Below are positions 44,789 through 53,883 of a stretch of 64,000 bases of DNA, one piece after another. The stretch is from assembly GCF_009602705.1 (NCBI RefSeq), contig NZ_VSWH01000001.1, positions 2,356,001 to 2,420,000 on the forward strand, given 5' to 3'. The position numbers were made by a program, and so were the translations under genes. How positions within the stretch are numbered: the stretch's first letter is position 1; each line of letters starts with the position of its first letter. The stretch is from Chryseobacterium vaccae (GTDB taxonomy: Bacteria > Bacteroidota > Bacteroidia > Flavobacteriales > Weeksellaceae). The notes beneath the pieces were generated by a model. That model worked only from the letters and a program-made list of their open reading frames with translations. It was not told the origin of the DNA and ran no database searches.

Positions 44789-46309
44789 ATGTTATATACC
44801 AAAACATCTTTCTGCCTTTTATTGATCGGGATTTCTTTTAATATGAAGGCTCAGGACAGTCTCAACCTTTTTAAAACCCTCAGTAACCAGTACAGTCAGG
44901 AGAGAGCTTTTAGAAATAATTACTACTGTAACCCGGCATCAATGTCGGGTTACAGTTCCTCCTCATTCTCAGAATTCGGGGTCGGTTACCACGACAATAA
45001 GGATAAAGCTTACCGCCAGCAGCTTGGAAACGGCAGTAAAGGACTAACAGTAGAAGCCCAATCTTTTCAAAAGCTGAAACCTAACCGTTTTGTCTGGGGA
45101 AGTGCAAAGTATCAAAATTTAAAAACAGGTTCTGTAAAATGGAACGAAACTTTAGATTACGAACGCATCGCTCCTTACATTACCGCAGATTCCGTAGGAG
45201 GAAAATTAAATCTTGAACGCTATCAGTTTGCCGGTGGCTACCTGCAGAACATGAACAGATGGACTGTGGCCGGGCAGGTAAGTTACTCAGCACAGATGGG
45301 CTACCGCTCAAAAGATCCGCGAATGAAAAGCACGACTTCTGATCTCCGGGTGAATGCCGGAGTGAACTACAGAGTGTTCAGAGAATATGAAGTAGGCGTT
45401 TTCGGTGAATTCAACAAATACACTCAAAACAATTCCATCCAGTTTCAAAGCCTGCTGGGAAGGCCTTATGTATACCTGATGTCAGGATTTGGCTTTTCCA
45501 ATTACCTTTTTAATGGCGGAACCCGTCCTGCCAATACGTACGAAGAATTTGCCTATAAAGGAGGAATCCAAATTTCTAATAAACAGGGGAAAGATTTTTA
45601 TCTTCAGGCTGCTGTGGGAAGATCCAATAATATTAAAGGGTATAGTGAAAACAACAGCTATTTTGACCTTTCTGATCTGAAAAATGAAACCTTTGAACTG
45701 GAAGGAGCCAAACTTTTCAACGTTGCAGAAAAGCACAGACTGGGAGTATCAGCCGGATATTCGGCATCCCGGAAAACAGGATCTGAATATGGTTACTCTA
45801 TGAATACGGCTGCACTGAGCCAACTCTTCAAAAGAGAAGCTTACCGCAGAGAAAATTATACAGCCTCTGTCAAAGGTTTTTATCAGTATAATCAGGATAC
45901 TTTTACCATCACGGCAATTCCTTTCTTTGGATATGAGGAGATCAAGGAACGCAGACTTTATCCGAATTCCGGGCAGAAGTTTGTATATTCCTATTTCGGG
46001 ATCAATGCGGATTACCGTCAACAGATCAGTAACAGCCAGGTACTTACTTTCCAACCTTATTTCAATAAAAGGGCTGTCAATAAATCCATCAATGCTCTGA
46101 GTACAGCAGGAAATGCTGCCGTTGACGAATGGGTACTTCAGGATTATCTGTTCCAGGCCAGTGACATCAATACTTTCGGAACGGTGCTGAGATATGATTT
46201 CAAACTGGAAAAGCTGCCTGCCTTCTTTGTAAGCGCACAGTATCAGACGCAGAAAATCCAGAAAAAAAATAATAATTTTGCAGGCGCAAGTATAGGGATA
46301 ACGTTTTAA
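44789..46309 (+). CDS. DUF6850-type outer membrane beta-barrel protein
   Basis: 506 residues. Signal peptide (FCLLLIGISFNMKAQ). Alternating hydrophobic strands with aromatic girdles throughout (for example RFVWGSAKYQNLKTGSVKWNETLDY, RWTVAGQVSYSAQMGYRSKDPRMKSTTSDLRVNAGVNYRVF) and an ending GASIGITF, as expected for a barrel. It matches in size and position the DUF6850 outer-membrane protein that accompanies DUF4876 genes; the family call is from recall of this gene order. Function unknown. Confidence 0.75.
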   Translation: MLYTKTSFCLLLIGISFNMKAQDSLNLFKTLSNQYSQERAFRNNYYCNPASMSGYSSSSFSEFGVGYHDNKDKAYRQQLGNGSKGLTVEAQSFQKLKPNRFVWGSAKYQNLKTGSVKWNETLDYERIAPYITADSVGGKLNLERYQFAGGYLQNMNRWTVAGQVSYSAQMGYRSKDPRMKSTTSDLRVNAGVNYRVFREYEVGVFGEFNKYTQNNSIQFQSLLGRPYVYLMSGFGFSNYLFNGGTRPANTYEEFAYKGGIQISNKQGKDFYLQAAVGRSNNIKGYSENNSYFDLSDLKNETFELEGAKLFNVAEKHRLGVSAGYSASRKTGSEYGYSMNTAALSQLFKREAYRRENYTASVKGFYQYNQDTFTITAIPFFGYEEIKERRLYPNSGQKFVYSYFGINADYRQQISNSQVLTFQPYFNKRAVNKSINALSTAGNAAVDEWVLQDYLFQASDINTFGTVLRYDFKLEKLPAFFVSAQYQTQKIQKKNNNFAGASIGITF

Positions 46310-46312
46310 GAC

Positions 46313-47461
46313 ATGAAAAGAGGAATATTCGGAGCTTTAGGAATCGTTGTATTTATTTTATTAAGCTTTACCCCAAAAGTAGGTCAGGACCTGATGGAAG
46401 TTCAGGACCCTACGATTGAGGATATTGTAAAAAGCTATAAAAAAGCGATTTCGGAATGGCCGAAACCCACCATCGATTACGGAGTGAAATGGAAAGAGTT
46501 TGCTCCTATTCAATTTGATTCCGCTTATTTTGCAGATCAGGATAAACCGGGCGTCATTTTAGGGAAAATGCTGTTCTTTGATCCTAAATTATCCCAATCC
46601 AATCAAATTTCATGCAGCTCCTGCCACGACCCGGAAATGGGCTGGTCAGACCGAAGACGTGTCGCTCTGGGAAATAATCACCTCCTGGGAAACAGAAATA
46701 CCATGTCGCTTTATAATATTGCGGAAAGACAATCGTTTTTCTGGGACGGAAGAGCCAAAACCCTTGAAGAGCAGGCTTCCGGACCTCTTGCCGCTCATCA
46801 TGAAATGGCCATGGATGTAAAAACCCTTCCTGCCAAGATTCAAGCTGTAAAAGGTTACACCCAGCTTTTCAAAAATGCTTATGGTGATGATAAAGTAACC
46901 TATGACAGAATTGTAAAAGCCATTGCAGATTTCCAGAAGACCATCAAAAGCCAGCCGAGCCGTTTCGATAAATTCCTGGAAGGCAAACACAATGCATTAA
47001 CTGATGAAGAGATCTATGGGATGCATGTTTTCCGGACTAAAGCAAGATGTATGAACTGCCACAACGGTCAGTACCTTACCGACGAATCTTTCCACAATAT
47101 CGGACTGACCTATTACAAAAGAAGATACGAAGATCTGGGTCTGTATAATGTGACTAAAAAGCCTGAGGACATTGGTAAATTTAAAACCCCTCAGCTGAGA
47201 GATCTTCTGCTTACCCAGCCGTGGATGCATAACGGTCTCTTCGGTGACCTGGAAGGTGTGGTGAACATCTATGACAGCGGAATGCACATGATGGACCCTA
47301 CTCCTGAAAAGAAACAGCTGGACCCGAATTACCCTTCAGCAGACCCTTTACTAAAACCTTTAAAATTAACCCCTCAGGAAAAAAAGGGCCTCGTTGCTTT
47401 CCTTGAGTCCCTTTCCGGAACAAAATTTAAAATGAGAAGACCGGAATTCCCTGTGGAATAA
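46313..47461 (+). CDS. Di-haem cytochrome-c peroxidase (MauG/CcpA family)
   Basis: 382 residues. N-terminal signal/anchor (GIFGALGIVVFILLSFTP). Two c-type haem sites: SCSSCHDPEMGWSD (about residue 101) and CMNCHNGQYLTDESFHNIG (about 245). Conserved RNTMSLYNIAERQSFFWDGRAKTLEEQASGP, PWMHNGLFGDLEGVVNIYDSG and LKLTPQEKKGLVAFLESL follow. Reduces H2O2 or oxidises a partner in the periplasm. It is the last gene of the TonB-receptor/DUF4876/DUF6850 operon (3 bp after the barrel gene), so it may act on the imported ligand. Confidence 0.93.
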   Translation: MKRGIFGALGIVVFILLSFTPKVGQDLMEVQDPTIEDIVKSYKKAISEWPKPTIDYGVKWKEFAPIQFDSAYFADQDKPGVILGKMLFFDPKLSQSNQISCSSCHDPEMGWSDRRRVALGNNHLLGNRNTMSLYNIAERQSFFWDGRAKTLEEQASGPLAAHHEMAMDVKTLPAKIQAVKGYTQLFKNAYGDDKVTYDRIVKAIADFQKTIKSQPSRFDKFLEGKHNALTDEEIYGMHVFRTKARCMNCHNGQYLTDESFHNIGLTYYKRRYEDLGLYNVTKKPEDIGKFKTPQLRDLLLTQPWMHNGLFGDLEGVVNIYDSGMHMMDPTPEKKQLDPNYPSADPLLKPLKLTPQEKKGLVAFLESLSGTKFKMRRPEFPVE

Positions 47462-47484
47462 ATTTTAACAAATATAATTGAAGA

Positions 47485-47512
47485 AAGTCTGGGGTAACTC
47501 CGGACTTTTTTG
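47485..47512 (+). terminator. Terminator of the TonB-receptor operon
   Basis: AAGTCTGG-loop-CCGGACTT (one G-U) followed by TTTTTG, 24 bp after the last stop codon. Confidence 0.75.
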
Positions 47513-47631
47513 TTTGATAAATCTATTCGGGGTTTTTAAATTTTGAAAGATGTTTAACTTCTTCATTAATTTATTTCTTTTGGTAAGGTTAATAAGGATT
47601 TCAAATCTGCGTAATGTGCAAAATTTGCAAG

Positions 47632-47715
47632 AGAAAAAAATATCCACACAGATCTGTGTTATCTGAGCAATCTGTGGAAAATCTTTTTAACTACAACAGG
47701 TACAAAAGTTTTATT
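47632..47715. repeat. Degenerate ATCTGTG repeat, copy at 47.6 kb
   Basis: CACAGATCTGTGTTATCTGAGCAATCTGTGG, then AAAATCTTTTTAACTACAACAGGTACAAAAG. The second half resembles 50948-50975 (TTTTAACCACAACGAGACACAAAAG), showing a shared ~70-bp layout. The surrounding space 47462-47890 has the terminator and AT-rich DNA, no gene. Confidence 0.55.
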
Positions 47716-47890
47716 GCCACGGATACAATAATAAATTTGTGCATTAGTGGCATAAAAAATTGATCATAAAAAGCTTAGCAAAGAATAAATTTCGAGACAA
47801 CAAATTAAAGTAAATAAAAGAGTAAACTTAGAGTCAGATCTCCAACTTATGATGAAAAAACATTATTTTCGTTAAAAAATAACACAGTAT

Positions 47891-48694
47891 ATGAAAATAG
47901 CAATTCTGGGCGCCGGAAACATGGGGCTTTCCTTTTCGAAATCGTTTTTGAAATATGAGCTTATCAAACCTGAAAATCTTCACCTGATTACAAGAAGCCA
48001 GTCTAAAATTCAAAAAATAGCTGAAGAATTTCCAAAATCACAAATCTCCACCTTTGACGAAACTTTGGAGCTGGATGCCGACCTTGTTATTATCGCCGTA
48101 AAACCTCAGGATTTTCAATATACCACTGAAAACATCAGGTTTTCATTAAAGGAGAATCAGATGGTTCTTTCCATTATGGCCGGAATTACCATTGAAAAAA
48201 TTCAAAACCTGCTGAATCACAAGCTAGTCGTAAGAGCTATGCCCAACTCTCCTACCCTTCTGGGCATGGGAATTACAGGATATACTGCTGCGGAAGGTAT
48301 TTCTTTCAGCCAGCTTATCAATATTGAAAGACTGTTGAACAGCACCGGAAGATCTGTCTATCTGGAAAACGAAGACCTATTGAACGGGGTTACTGCCCTT
48401 TCCGGAAGCGGCCCTGCCTATTTTTATTATATCATTGATGCTATGATCAAAGCCGGTGTGGAAATGGGCATTGATGAAAACCTTTCCAAACTTTTCGTGA
48501 AACAAACCATGCTTGGAGCCTATCATCTGATCAACAATTCAGAAAAAAGCCTGGAGGAACTGATTAAAGATGTCGCATCCAAAGGTGGAACTACTGAAGC
48601 TGCCCTCAAAACATTTGAAGAAAACAGCTTTAAAGAGATCTTAAAAAACGGAATTTTAAATGCTGAGAAACGCTCTAAAGAACTAAACGGATAA
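47891..48694 (+). CDS. proC: Pyrroline-5-carboxylate reductase ProC
   Basis: 267 residues. Last step of proline synthesis: reduces pyrroline-5-carboxylate with NAD(P)H in the cytoplasm. Rossmann part starts IAILGAGNMGLSFSKSFLK; further marks are VIIAVKPQDF, VVRAMPNSPTLLGMGITG, GVTALSGSGPAYFYYIIDAMIKAGVEMGI and DVASKGGTTEAALKTFEE (the C-terminal helical dimer domain signature). Single gene; its last 20 bp overlap the convergent vanZ-like gene. Confidence 0.96.
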   Translation: MKIAILGAGNMGLSFSKSFLKYELIKPENLHLITRSQSKIQKIAEEFPKSQISTFDETLELDADLVIIAVKPQDFQYTTENIRFSLKENQMVLSIMAGITIEKIQNLLNHKLVVRAMPNSPTLLGMGITGYTAAEGISFSQLINIERLLNSTGRSVYLENEDLLNGVTALSGSGPAYFYYIIDAMIKAGVEMGIDENLSKLFVKQTMLGAYHLINNSEKSLEELIKDVASKGGTTEAALKTFEENSFKEILKNGILNAEKRSKELNG

Positions 48695-49106
48695 ACTTCC
48701 GTTCTAAAAAACGGCGAAACTGCCATCCGAGAAAAACACCGAAAGTATTCAGAATAATATCATCTACCTCAAAGATTCCCATTCGGGTAAAATACTGCAT
48801 TGCTTCTACAATCACAATAGAGGAGATAAAGGTATACAACAGAGGTTTCAGATTCATCAGTTTCGGAAAAATCCAGCCCAGAAAGCCAAAAGGAATAAAC
48901 ATAATCACATTTCCTAAAACAATCATCACGGTATTCGTCCATACAATATTATCCCGGATAAACCACAATGTAGAAAAAACAGGTTCTATCCGGATCTGGT
49001 TATCCTCATACTGAAACCTGCCCATTCCCAGGAACATTAGATACAGCAATATAAGGGTGTAAGGAACAATTACAATTTTATATAATTTCTTTAACATCAG
49101 TTGCAA
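48675..49106 (-). CDS. VanZ-family membrane protein
   Basis: 143 residues with about four TM helices. VanZ pattern: IVPYTLILLYLMFLGMGRF, then IVLGNVIMFIPFGFLGWIFPKL and EAMQYFTRMGIFEVDDIILNTFGVFLGW. Family members are inner-membrane proteins of unclear function (VanZ itself gives low teicoplanin resistance). Single gene, tail-to-tail with proC by 20 bp and divergent from lnt. Confidence 0.9.
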   Translation of the reverse strand: MQLMLKKLYKIVIVPYTLILLYLMFLGMGRFQYEDNQIRIEPVFSTLWFIRDNIVWTNTVMIVLGNVIMFIPFGFLGWIFPKLMNLKPLLYTFISSIVIVEAMQYFTRMGIFEVDDIILNTFGVFLGWQFRRFLERKFIRLVL

Positions 49107-49152
49107 ATTTATTCATTTCAAAAACATTAAATTTGTGTGTTAAATTAATTTA

Positions 49153-50784
49153 ATGAAATACGTTCTACTTACGCTCATTTCAGCGATGCTCCTGTCCGTT
49201 TCGTGGCCAACTTACGGTGTTCCGTTTTTTATATTTTTTGCCCTTGTTCCGCTCCTGATGATGGAACACGGAATTTCCAAATTCTCCTCTTACAAAAGAA
49301 AAAGCTGGATGGTCTTCGGACTTTCTTACTTATGTTTTGTGATCTGGAATGTGGTAACAACAGGATGGCTGTACGGATCAAAGAACCCGGATGGAAGCCA
49401 CTCACTGATGGCTGTTCTGTTTCCTGTTCTTGTCAACTCTTTTTTATATTCACTGGTATTTCAGTGCTATCACTGGTACAAAAATGCTCAGGGAACGTAT
49501 TGGGGATTAGGATTCCTGATCGCGATCTGGATGAGCTTTGAAAAATTCCACCTGAACTGGGAGCTTACCTGGCCATGGCTGAACTTAGGAAACGTATTTG
49601 CTGAATACCCGAAACTGATCCAATGGTATGACACGTTGGGTGCCACCGGAGGAAGTTTCTGGATCCTGCTGATTAATGTACTGATCTTCTATACTCTAAG
49701 AACCTGGGAAGCCGGAAGAAAGAGAAAAGATCTTATCCGAAATTCTTCTATTGTAGCGGGACTGATCGTTCTCCCAATGATCATCTCCCTGATGAAATAC
49801 AAAAACTTTGATGAAAAACCTTCAGGACAAGTGAATGTGCTAATGCTGCAACCTGATCTTGATCCTTACGCTGAAAAATATTCAAAAGACAGCATTACCA
49901 TCCAGAATGATCTGCTGACCTTAGCTGAAAATAATTCAAAAGGAAAAATCGATTATTATATTGCTCCGGAAACAGCTCTTCCTGGAAGAGGATCCATTTC
50001 TGAGACCGCTTTTGAAAAGAGCGTGCTTTTAAATAACCTTAAAGGATTTTTAACTTTACATCCGGGAGCGGTTTTTGCCACCGGAATTTCATCGCACCGT
50101 TTTTATACTGAAAAAGAAAACATTCCGAAAGAAGCCTACCAGATCAATCAGGGCTTATGGGTGGAAAGTTATAACACAGCAGTACAGCTTGCTCCGCAGC
50201 AGAAAATCCAGGTGTATCACAAAGGGAAATTGGTTCCGGGAGTTGAAATTTTCCCTTATATGAGTGTTTTGAAGCCACTTTTAGGTGATGCGATGCTTAA
50301 TCTCGGCGGAACTGTTGCCTCTCTCGGTACAGATAAAGAAAGAATGGCCTTTACCAACCCTTACAACAAAGGAAGAATGGCGCCGATCATCTGCTACGAA
50401 AGTATCTATGGTGAATTTACAACCGATTACGTAAAAAAAGGAGCCAATTTCTTAGGCATCATGACCAACGACTCATGGTGGGGCGTTACCGAAGGACACA
50501 AACAGCTTCTATCTTATGCCAGGCTGAGAGCTATTGAAACCAGAAGAGAGATTGCCCGTGCGGCTAATAGTGGTATTTCTGCCCACATCGATGCGAGAGG
50601 AGAAGTTACAGCTGATACTTTTTATGGAGATCAGACTACATTATTTGCCAAAGTCAATCTGTATGATACCATGACGTTCTATACCAGAGCTGGAGATCTG
50701 CTTTCAAGATTCTCCATCTTTGCTTTAGGATTTTTATTATTCTATTTTCTGATTGAAAAATTTAGAAACAGAACGAAGAAATAA
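49153..50784 (+). CDS. lnt: Apolipoprotein N-acyltransferase Lnt
   Basis: 543 residues. Adds the third acyl chain to lipoproteins at the periplasmic face of the inner membrane. N-terminal ~210 residues hold six to seven TM helices; the C-terminal half is a nitrilase-like domain with the catalytic triad Glu in YIAPETALPG, Lys in VYHKGKLVPGVEIFPY and Cys in PIICYESIYGEF. MTNDSWWGVTEGHKQLLSYARLRAIETRREIARAANSG is the typical end of the domain. A last TM and basic tail follow. Fits the many lipoproteins in this window. Confidence 0.96.
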   Translation: MKYVLLTLISAMLLSVSWPTYGVPFFIFFALVPLLMMEHGISKFSSYKRKSWMVFGLSYLCFVIWNVVTTGWLYGSKNPDGSHSLMAVLFPVLVNSFLYSLVFQCYHWYKNAQGTYWGLGFLIAIWMSFEKFHLNWELTWPWLNLGNVFAEYPKLIQWYDTLGATGGSFWILLINVLIFYTLRTWEAGRKRKDLIRNSSIVAGLIVLPMIISLMKYKNFDEKPSGQVNVLMLQPDLDPYAEKYSKDSITIQNDLLTLAENNSKGKIDYYIAPETALPGRGSISETAFEKSVLLNNLKGFLTLHPGAVFATGISSHRFYTEKENIPKEAYQINQGLWVESYNTAVQLAPQQKIQVYHKGKLVPGVEIFPYMSVLKPLLGDAMLNLGGTVASLGTDKERMAFTNPYNKGRMAPIICYESIYGEFTTDYVKKGANFLGIMTNDSWWGVTEGHKQLLSYARLRAIETRREIARAANSGISAHIDARGEVTADTFYGDQTTLFAKVNLYDTMTFYTRAGDLLSRFSIFALGFLLFYFLIEKFRNRTKK

Positions 50785-50914
50785 AGTACGATTTTACTTT
50801 AAGCAACCTTAATGGGAAAATTTTGGAAAACGCAATAGGCGCAAGGGCTTAGGCCATTACAATGCTTTTAAGACGCAAGAAAACCAAAGATTTTCAGCTA
50901 TTTACAAAATCAAA

Positions 50915-51182
50915 TATCTGTGTAATCAGTGCGATCTGTGGGAAATTATTTTAACCACAACGAGACACAAAAGATTTTGACACTTTAGATTTAGGTATAA
51001 ATACTTTACGCATTAAGATAAAGGTCTACGATTTTCATGTATTCAGCAGTGTAAAATTTTATCGGAGATAAAATCCTTGCGACTTTTTATACAGCTTATA
51101 AAGTAATTCTTGCGACCTTGCGCATCCCAACAAAAAAACTTTGGCATCTGCGAAATCAGTGCGATCTGTGGGAAACCGGTTT
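50915..51182. repeat. Two degenerate ATCTGTG/GATCTGTGGGAAA repeats
   Basis: AATCTGTG-type units at about 50925-50955 (TATCTGTGTAATCAGTGCGATCTGTGGGAAA) and 51143-51175 (CATCTGCGAAATCAGTGCGATCTGTGGGAAA) agree over about 27 bases. The first is followed by TTTTAACCACAACGAGACACAAAAG, as at 47.7 kb. The 455-bp space 50785-51239 holds these and a terminator; no gene. Confidence 0.65.
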
Positions 51183-51190
51183 ATAAAAAA

Positions 51191-51220
51191 AGAAAAGCCA
51201 GCTGGACGTCTGGCTTTTCT
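51191..51220 (-). terminator. Terminator of the FG-GAP gene
   Basis: Perfect 11-bp stem AGAAAAGCCAG / CTGGCTTTTCT with T-rich tail on the minus strand, 20 bp past the stop codon. Confidence 0.85.
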
Positions 51221-51239
51221 CATGATAGAATGATTCAGT

Positions 51240-52952
51240 TTACTTAATAATAAGTTTTTGAATGATTATTTCGTTTTTAATTTTTAATTGTAAAATATAA
51301 GTTCCTTTTGGAAGATGCGAAACAGTAATGGTCTGGTCCTGCTCCAAAGCAACATTCAGTTTTTTCCCATCCATTGAATACATTCCAGCCTCCGAAACTT
51401 TTTCACCTTTGATAAATACCTTATCTGATGCCGGATTAGGATAAACAGAGATCTGATTTCCGGTTTTCACTTCATGTGTTGCCAGTGTTCCCTGAACCGA
51501 AGAATCAGAATAAGCTTTGGAAGCGTCAATGGATCTTACACTCCAGTAAACATTCTGAACAGAAGAATCAAGATCCAGAAACCATGAAGGTGTTGTTACC
51601 ATATATTTGGCAATATCTGCGGTTCCCGGTGCAGAACCTACCTTAATTTCATAGCGCAATGCACTCACAGGGGTTTTATCATCCGTGGCGCCATTCCATG
51701 AAAAATGGAAGCGGTTGCCATTTTTTGTAAGATTAAGGTTTGCAGGAGGTGTGGGTTTCTGGTTCACTTCCGTGGAAGTGTTTCTGAAAATTTTGGTAAG
51801 TGAAGGATAGCCTGAATCTGCCCAATCAAATCCGGCCAATAAAACATCCAGACGGTGGTCATTGTCAAAATCAAGTAAATTTACAAAACCAGCACCGCCT
51901 AAATAGTGCAAACCTGTAGGTATATTTTCAATAAATTCCTGATTGGAAGGATTGAATAAAAAAGTTTTTACCACAGCATTGGTATCTTCGTCATTTCCTG
52001 AAATAATAAAATCATAGAAGCCATCATTATTCAGATCTCCAACACTTATGGATGCATCTGCAATTTCTGGAGTATTGATCAACTGCTCAGTAAGGTGGCC
52101 GGTTCCGTCATTCATCAGAACGGCAAAATAAGGAGCATCATTCTGATCGGTTCCGGAAACCACAATATCCTGATAGCCATCTGCATTGAAGTCAGCAAAA
52201 TCAAGTTTTCCGCTGGATAGAGCGGTAAAATCCTGTTTAAGTTCCAGGGTTCCTCCTTCATTTAAATAGACTTTAAACAATGGAGCACTTCCTGTATTTG
52301 TTCCTAAAATAACAAGATCCAGAAGATGATCATTGTTAAGATCTACCATTTTAAAGCTGCCATTCTGCGTTCCTTCCATCCAGCCTTTTGTCGGTTCAAA
52401 GCCATTTCCCGTATTCCGGTAATAATCAAGATCGTTGATAAATCCTGTTCCTTCAACATATTGTGTTCCGTTGATCGCATAGTCCTGTTTTCCGTCATGA
52501 TCAAAATCAAATACTTCCATAGAACCATAAATCTTTCCGGGAAATTCAGTTTCTTTTACTAATCCGTTTCCTGTATTTTTAAATCTGTAATGCTTGTAAT
52601 TGACTACATCCATATAACTCAAACCGGTAGAAATAATATCCAGCAACCCGTCATTATCAAAATCAATAAACTTAATATCTCCAAGATGCGTTCCGTTACT
52701 TCCAACATTTGCATAAGGCAATAATGATGTTCCGTTGTTCTTATAAATTTCATTATAAGAAACATCAGCCTGCCCGTCGCCATCTACATCTATAGCTCCA
52801 TTGATCACAACATCAGGCTTACCATCATTGTTCATATCTGCCACATCTGCTGATCCATAGTAAAAGTTCTTCATACCTGTCTGAATTTCAGCATAATTCT
52901 GCGCCATAATCCCTACCGGAAGCAACGATAAAAGAATACAAATCTTCTTCAT
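51240..52952 (-). CDS. T9SS-sorted FG-GAP/VCBS repeat protein
   Basis: 570 residues from the ATG at 52952 (chosen because an upstream in-frame ATG would add charged residues ahead of the signal). Signal peptide (MKKICILLSLLPVGIMAQ). Seven or so FG-GAP/VCBS-like repeats with calcium-site patterns D-x-(D/N)-x-D-G (DMNNDGKPDVVIN, DFDNDGLLDIIS, DLNNDGFYDFIIS, DFDNDHRLDVLLAG), forming a beta-propeller. An Ig-like domain follows (PPANLNLTKNGNRFHFSWNGATDD), then a T9SS type A sorting domain (ISVYPNPASDKVFIKG ... GTYILQLKI ... KLIIK). Surface-exposed or secreted; ligand unknown. Confidence 0.9.
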   Translation of the reverse strand: MKKICILLSLLPVGIMAQNYAEIQTGMKNFYYGSADVADMNNDGKPDVVINGAIDVDGDGQADVSYNEIYKNNGTSLLPYANVGSNGTHLGDIKFIDFDNDGLLDIISTGLSYMDVVNYKHYRFKNTGNGLVKETEFPGKIYGSMEVFDFDHDGKQDYAINGTQYVEGTGFINDLDYYRNTGNGFEPTKGWMEGTQNGSFKMVDLNNDHLLDLVILGTNTGSAPLFKVYLNEGGTLELKQDFTALSSGKLDFADFNADGYQDIVVSGTDQNDAPYFAVLMNDGTGHLTEQLINTPEIADASISVGDLNNDGFYDFIISGNDEDTNAVVKTFLFNPSNQEFIENIPTGLHYLGGAGFVNLLDFDNDHRLDVLLAGFDWADSGYPSLTKIFRNTSTEVNQKPTPPANLNLTKNGNRFHFSWNGATDDKTPVSALRYEIKVGSAPGTADIAKYMVTTPSWFLDLDSSVQNVYWSVRSIDASKAYSDSSVQGTLATHEVKTGNQISVYPNPASDKVFIKGEKVSEAGMYSMDGKKLNVALEQDQTITVSHLPKGTYILQLKIKNEIIIQKLIIK

Positions 52953-53191
52953 ATTATTTTTATTTAGATTAATTAAAAACAAAGATAAAACATTTGAAAC
53001 AGCTTCTCTGAGTAGGATAACATGAAATATATCACCATTATTGGGCTGAGTATCTCAAAATTTCGGATATTTTAAAAATCAAATTATTAATCAGCCAGTT
53101 ATTTGCAAATATTTTCCAAAAGATTTGTCTATCTAAAAAATTCTTCGTTATTTTGCACTCTCAAATATTATACAAATAAGAACATCGAGAT

Positions 53192-53434
53192 ATGTCAAGA
53201 ATTTGCCAAATAACAGGAAAGCGTGCAATGGTTGGTAACAACGTTTCTCACGCTAATAACAAAACGAAGCGTCGTTTTGAAATTAACTTATTAGAGAAGA
53301 AGTTTTACCTTCCGGAGCAGGATAAGCACGTTACACTGAAAGTATCAGCTCATGGATTGAGAGTGATTAACAAGATTGGAATCGAGGAAGCTATTGAAAG
53401 AGCTACTAGAAACGGATTGATTAAAAAAAATTAA
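53192..53434 (+). CDS. rpmB: Ribosomal protein bL28
   Basis: 80 residues, full length. [33 protein letters not shown] and [20 protein letters not shown] are the family blocks. Component of the 50S subunit. First of three small ribosomal-type genes (6 bp to rpmG, 20 bp to the DUF4295 gene). Confidence 0.97.
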   Translation: MSRICQITGKRAMVGNNVSHANNKTKRRFEINLLEKKFYLPEQDKHVTLKVSAHGLRVINKIGIEEAIERATRNGLIKKN

Positions 53435-53440
53435 TAAATC

Positions 53441-53623
53441 ATGGCAAAAAAAGGAAATAGAGTTCAAGTAATCCTTGAATGTACAGAGCACAAAGAGAGC
53501 GGTATGCCAGGAATGTCTAGATACATTTCTACAAAAAATAAAAAGAACACAACAGAGAGATTGGAATTGAAAAAATACAATCCTGTTCTTAAGAGATCTA
53601 CCCTTCATAAAGAAATCAAGTAA
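53441..53623 (+). CDS. rpmG: Ribosomal protein bL33
   Basis: 60 residues. [48 protein letters not shown] is a full bL33. It lacks the CxxC pairs, so it is the zinc-free (C-minus) form, and only one Cys remains. 50S subunit protein. Confidence 0.97.
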   Translation: MAKKGNRVQVILECTEHKESGMPGMSRYISTKNKKNTTERLELKKYNPVLKRSTLHKEIK

Positions 53624-53643
53624 TTTATAAATAATAACTTACC

Positions 53644-53793
53644 ATGGCAAAGAAAGTAGTAGCAACCCTACAAACTGGGTCTAAAAAAATGACTAAAGTG
53701 GTGAAAATGGTTAAGTCTTCTAAATCAGGAGCTTACGTTTTCGAAGAAAAAGTAATGAATGCTGATGAAGTAGATGGTTATTTGAAAAAATAA
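53644..53793 (+). CDS. DUF4295 protein (Bacteroidetes small ribosomal protein)
   Basis: 49 residues: MAKKVVATLQTG at the start, then SKKMTKVVKMVKSSKSGAYVFEEKVMNADEVDGYLKK. Basic, with a family known only in Bacteroidetes and always next to rpmG. I recall that a ribosome structure from Flavobacterium johnsoniae has a small extra large-subunit protein (bL38); this gene is the likely match but I cannot confirm the link. Co-transcribed with rpmB and rpmG, followed by a terminator. Confidence 0.85.
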   Translation: MAKKVVATLQTGSKKMTKVVKMVKSSKSGAYVFEEKVMNADEVDGYLKK

Positions 53794-53813
53794 TCCATAC
53801 TTTATTTACAATA

Positions 53814-53848
53814 TAAAAAAACTACTCATATTTTGGGTAGTTTTTTTG
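53814..53848 (+). terminator. Terminator of the rpmB-rpmG-DUF4295 unit
   Basis: AAAAAACTAC-loop-GTAGTTTTTTTG, 10-bp stem with T tail, 21 bp after the last stop codon. Confidence 0.85.
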
Positions 53849-53883
53849 TTATCTTTGTTCACCGGATTATTAATCAGTAAACT

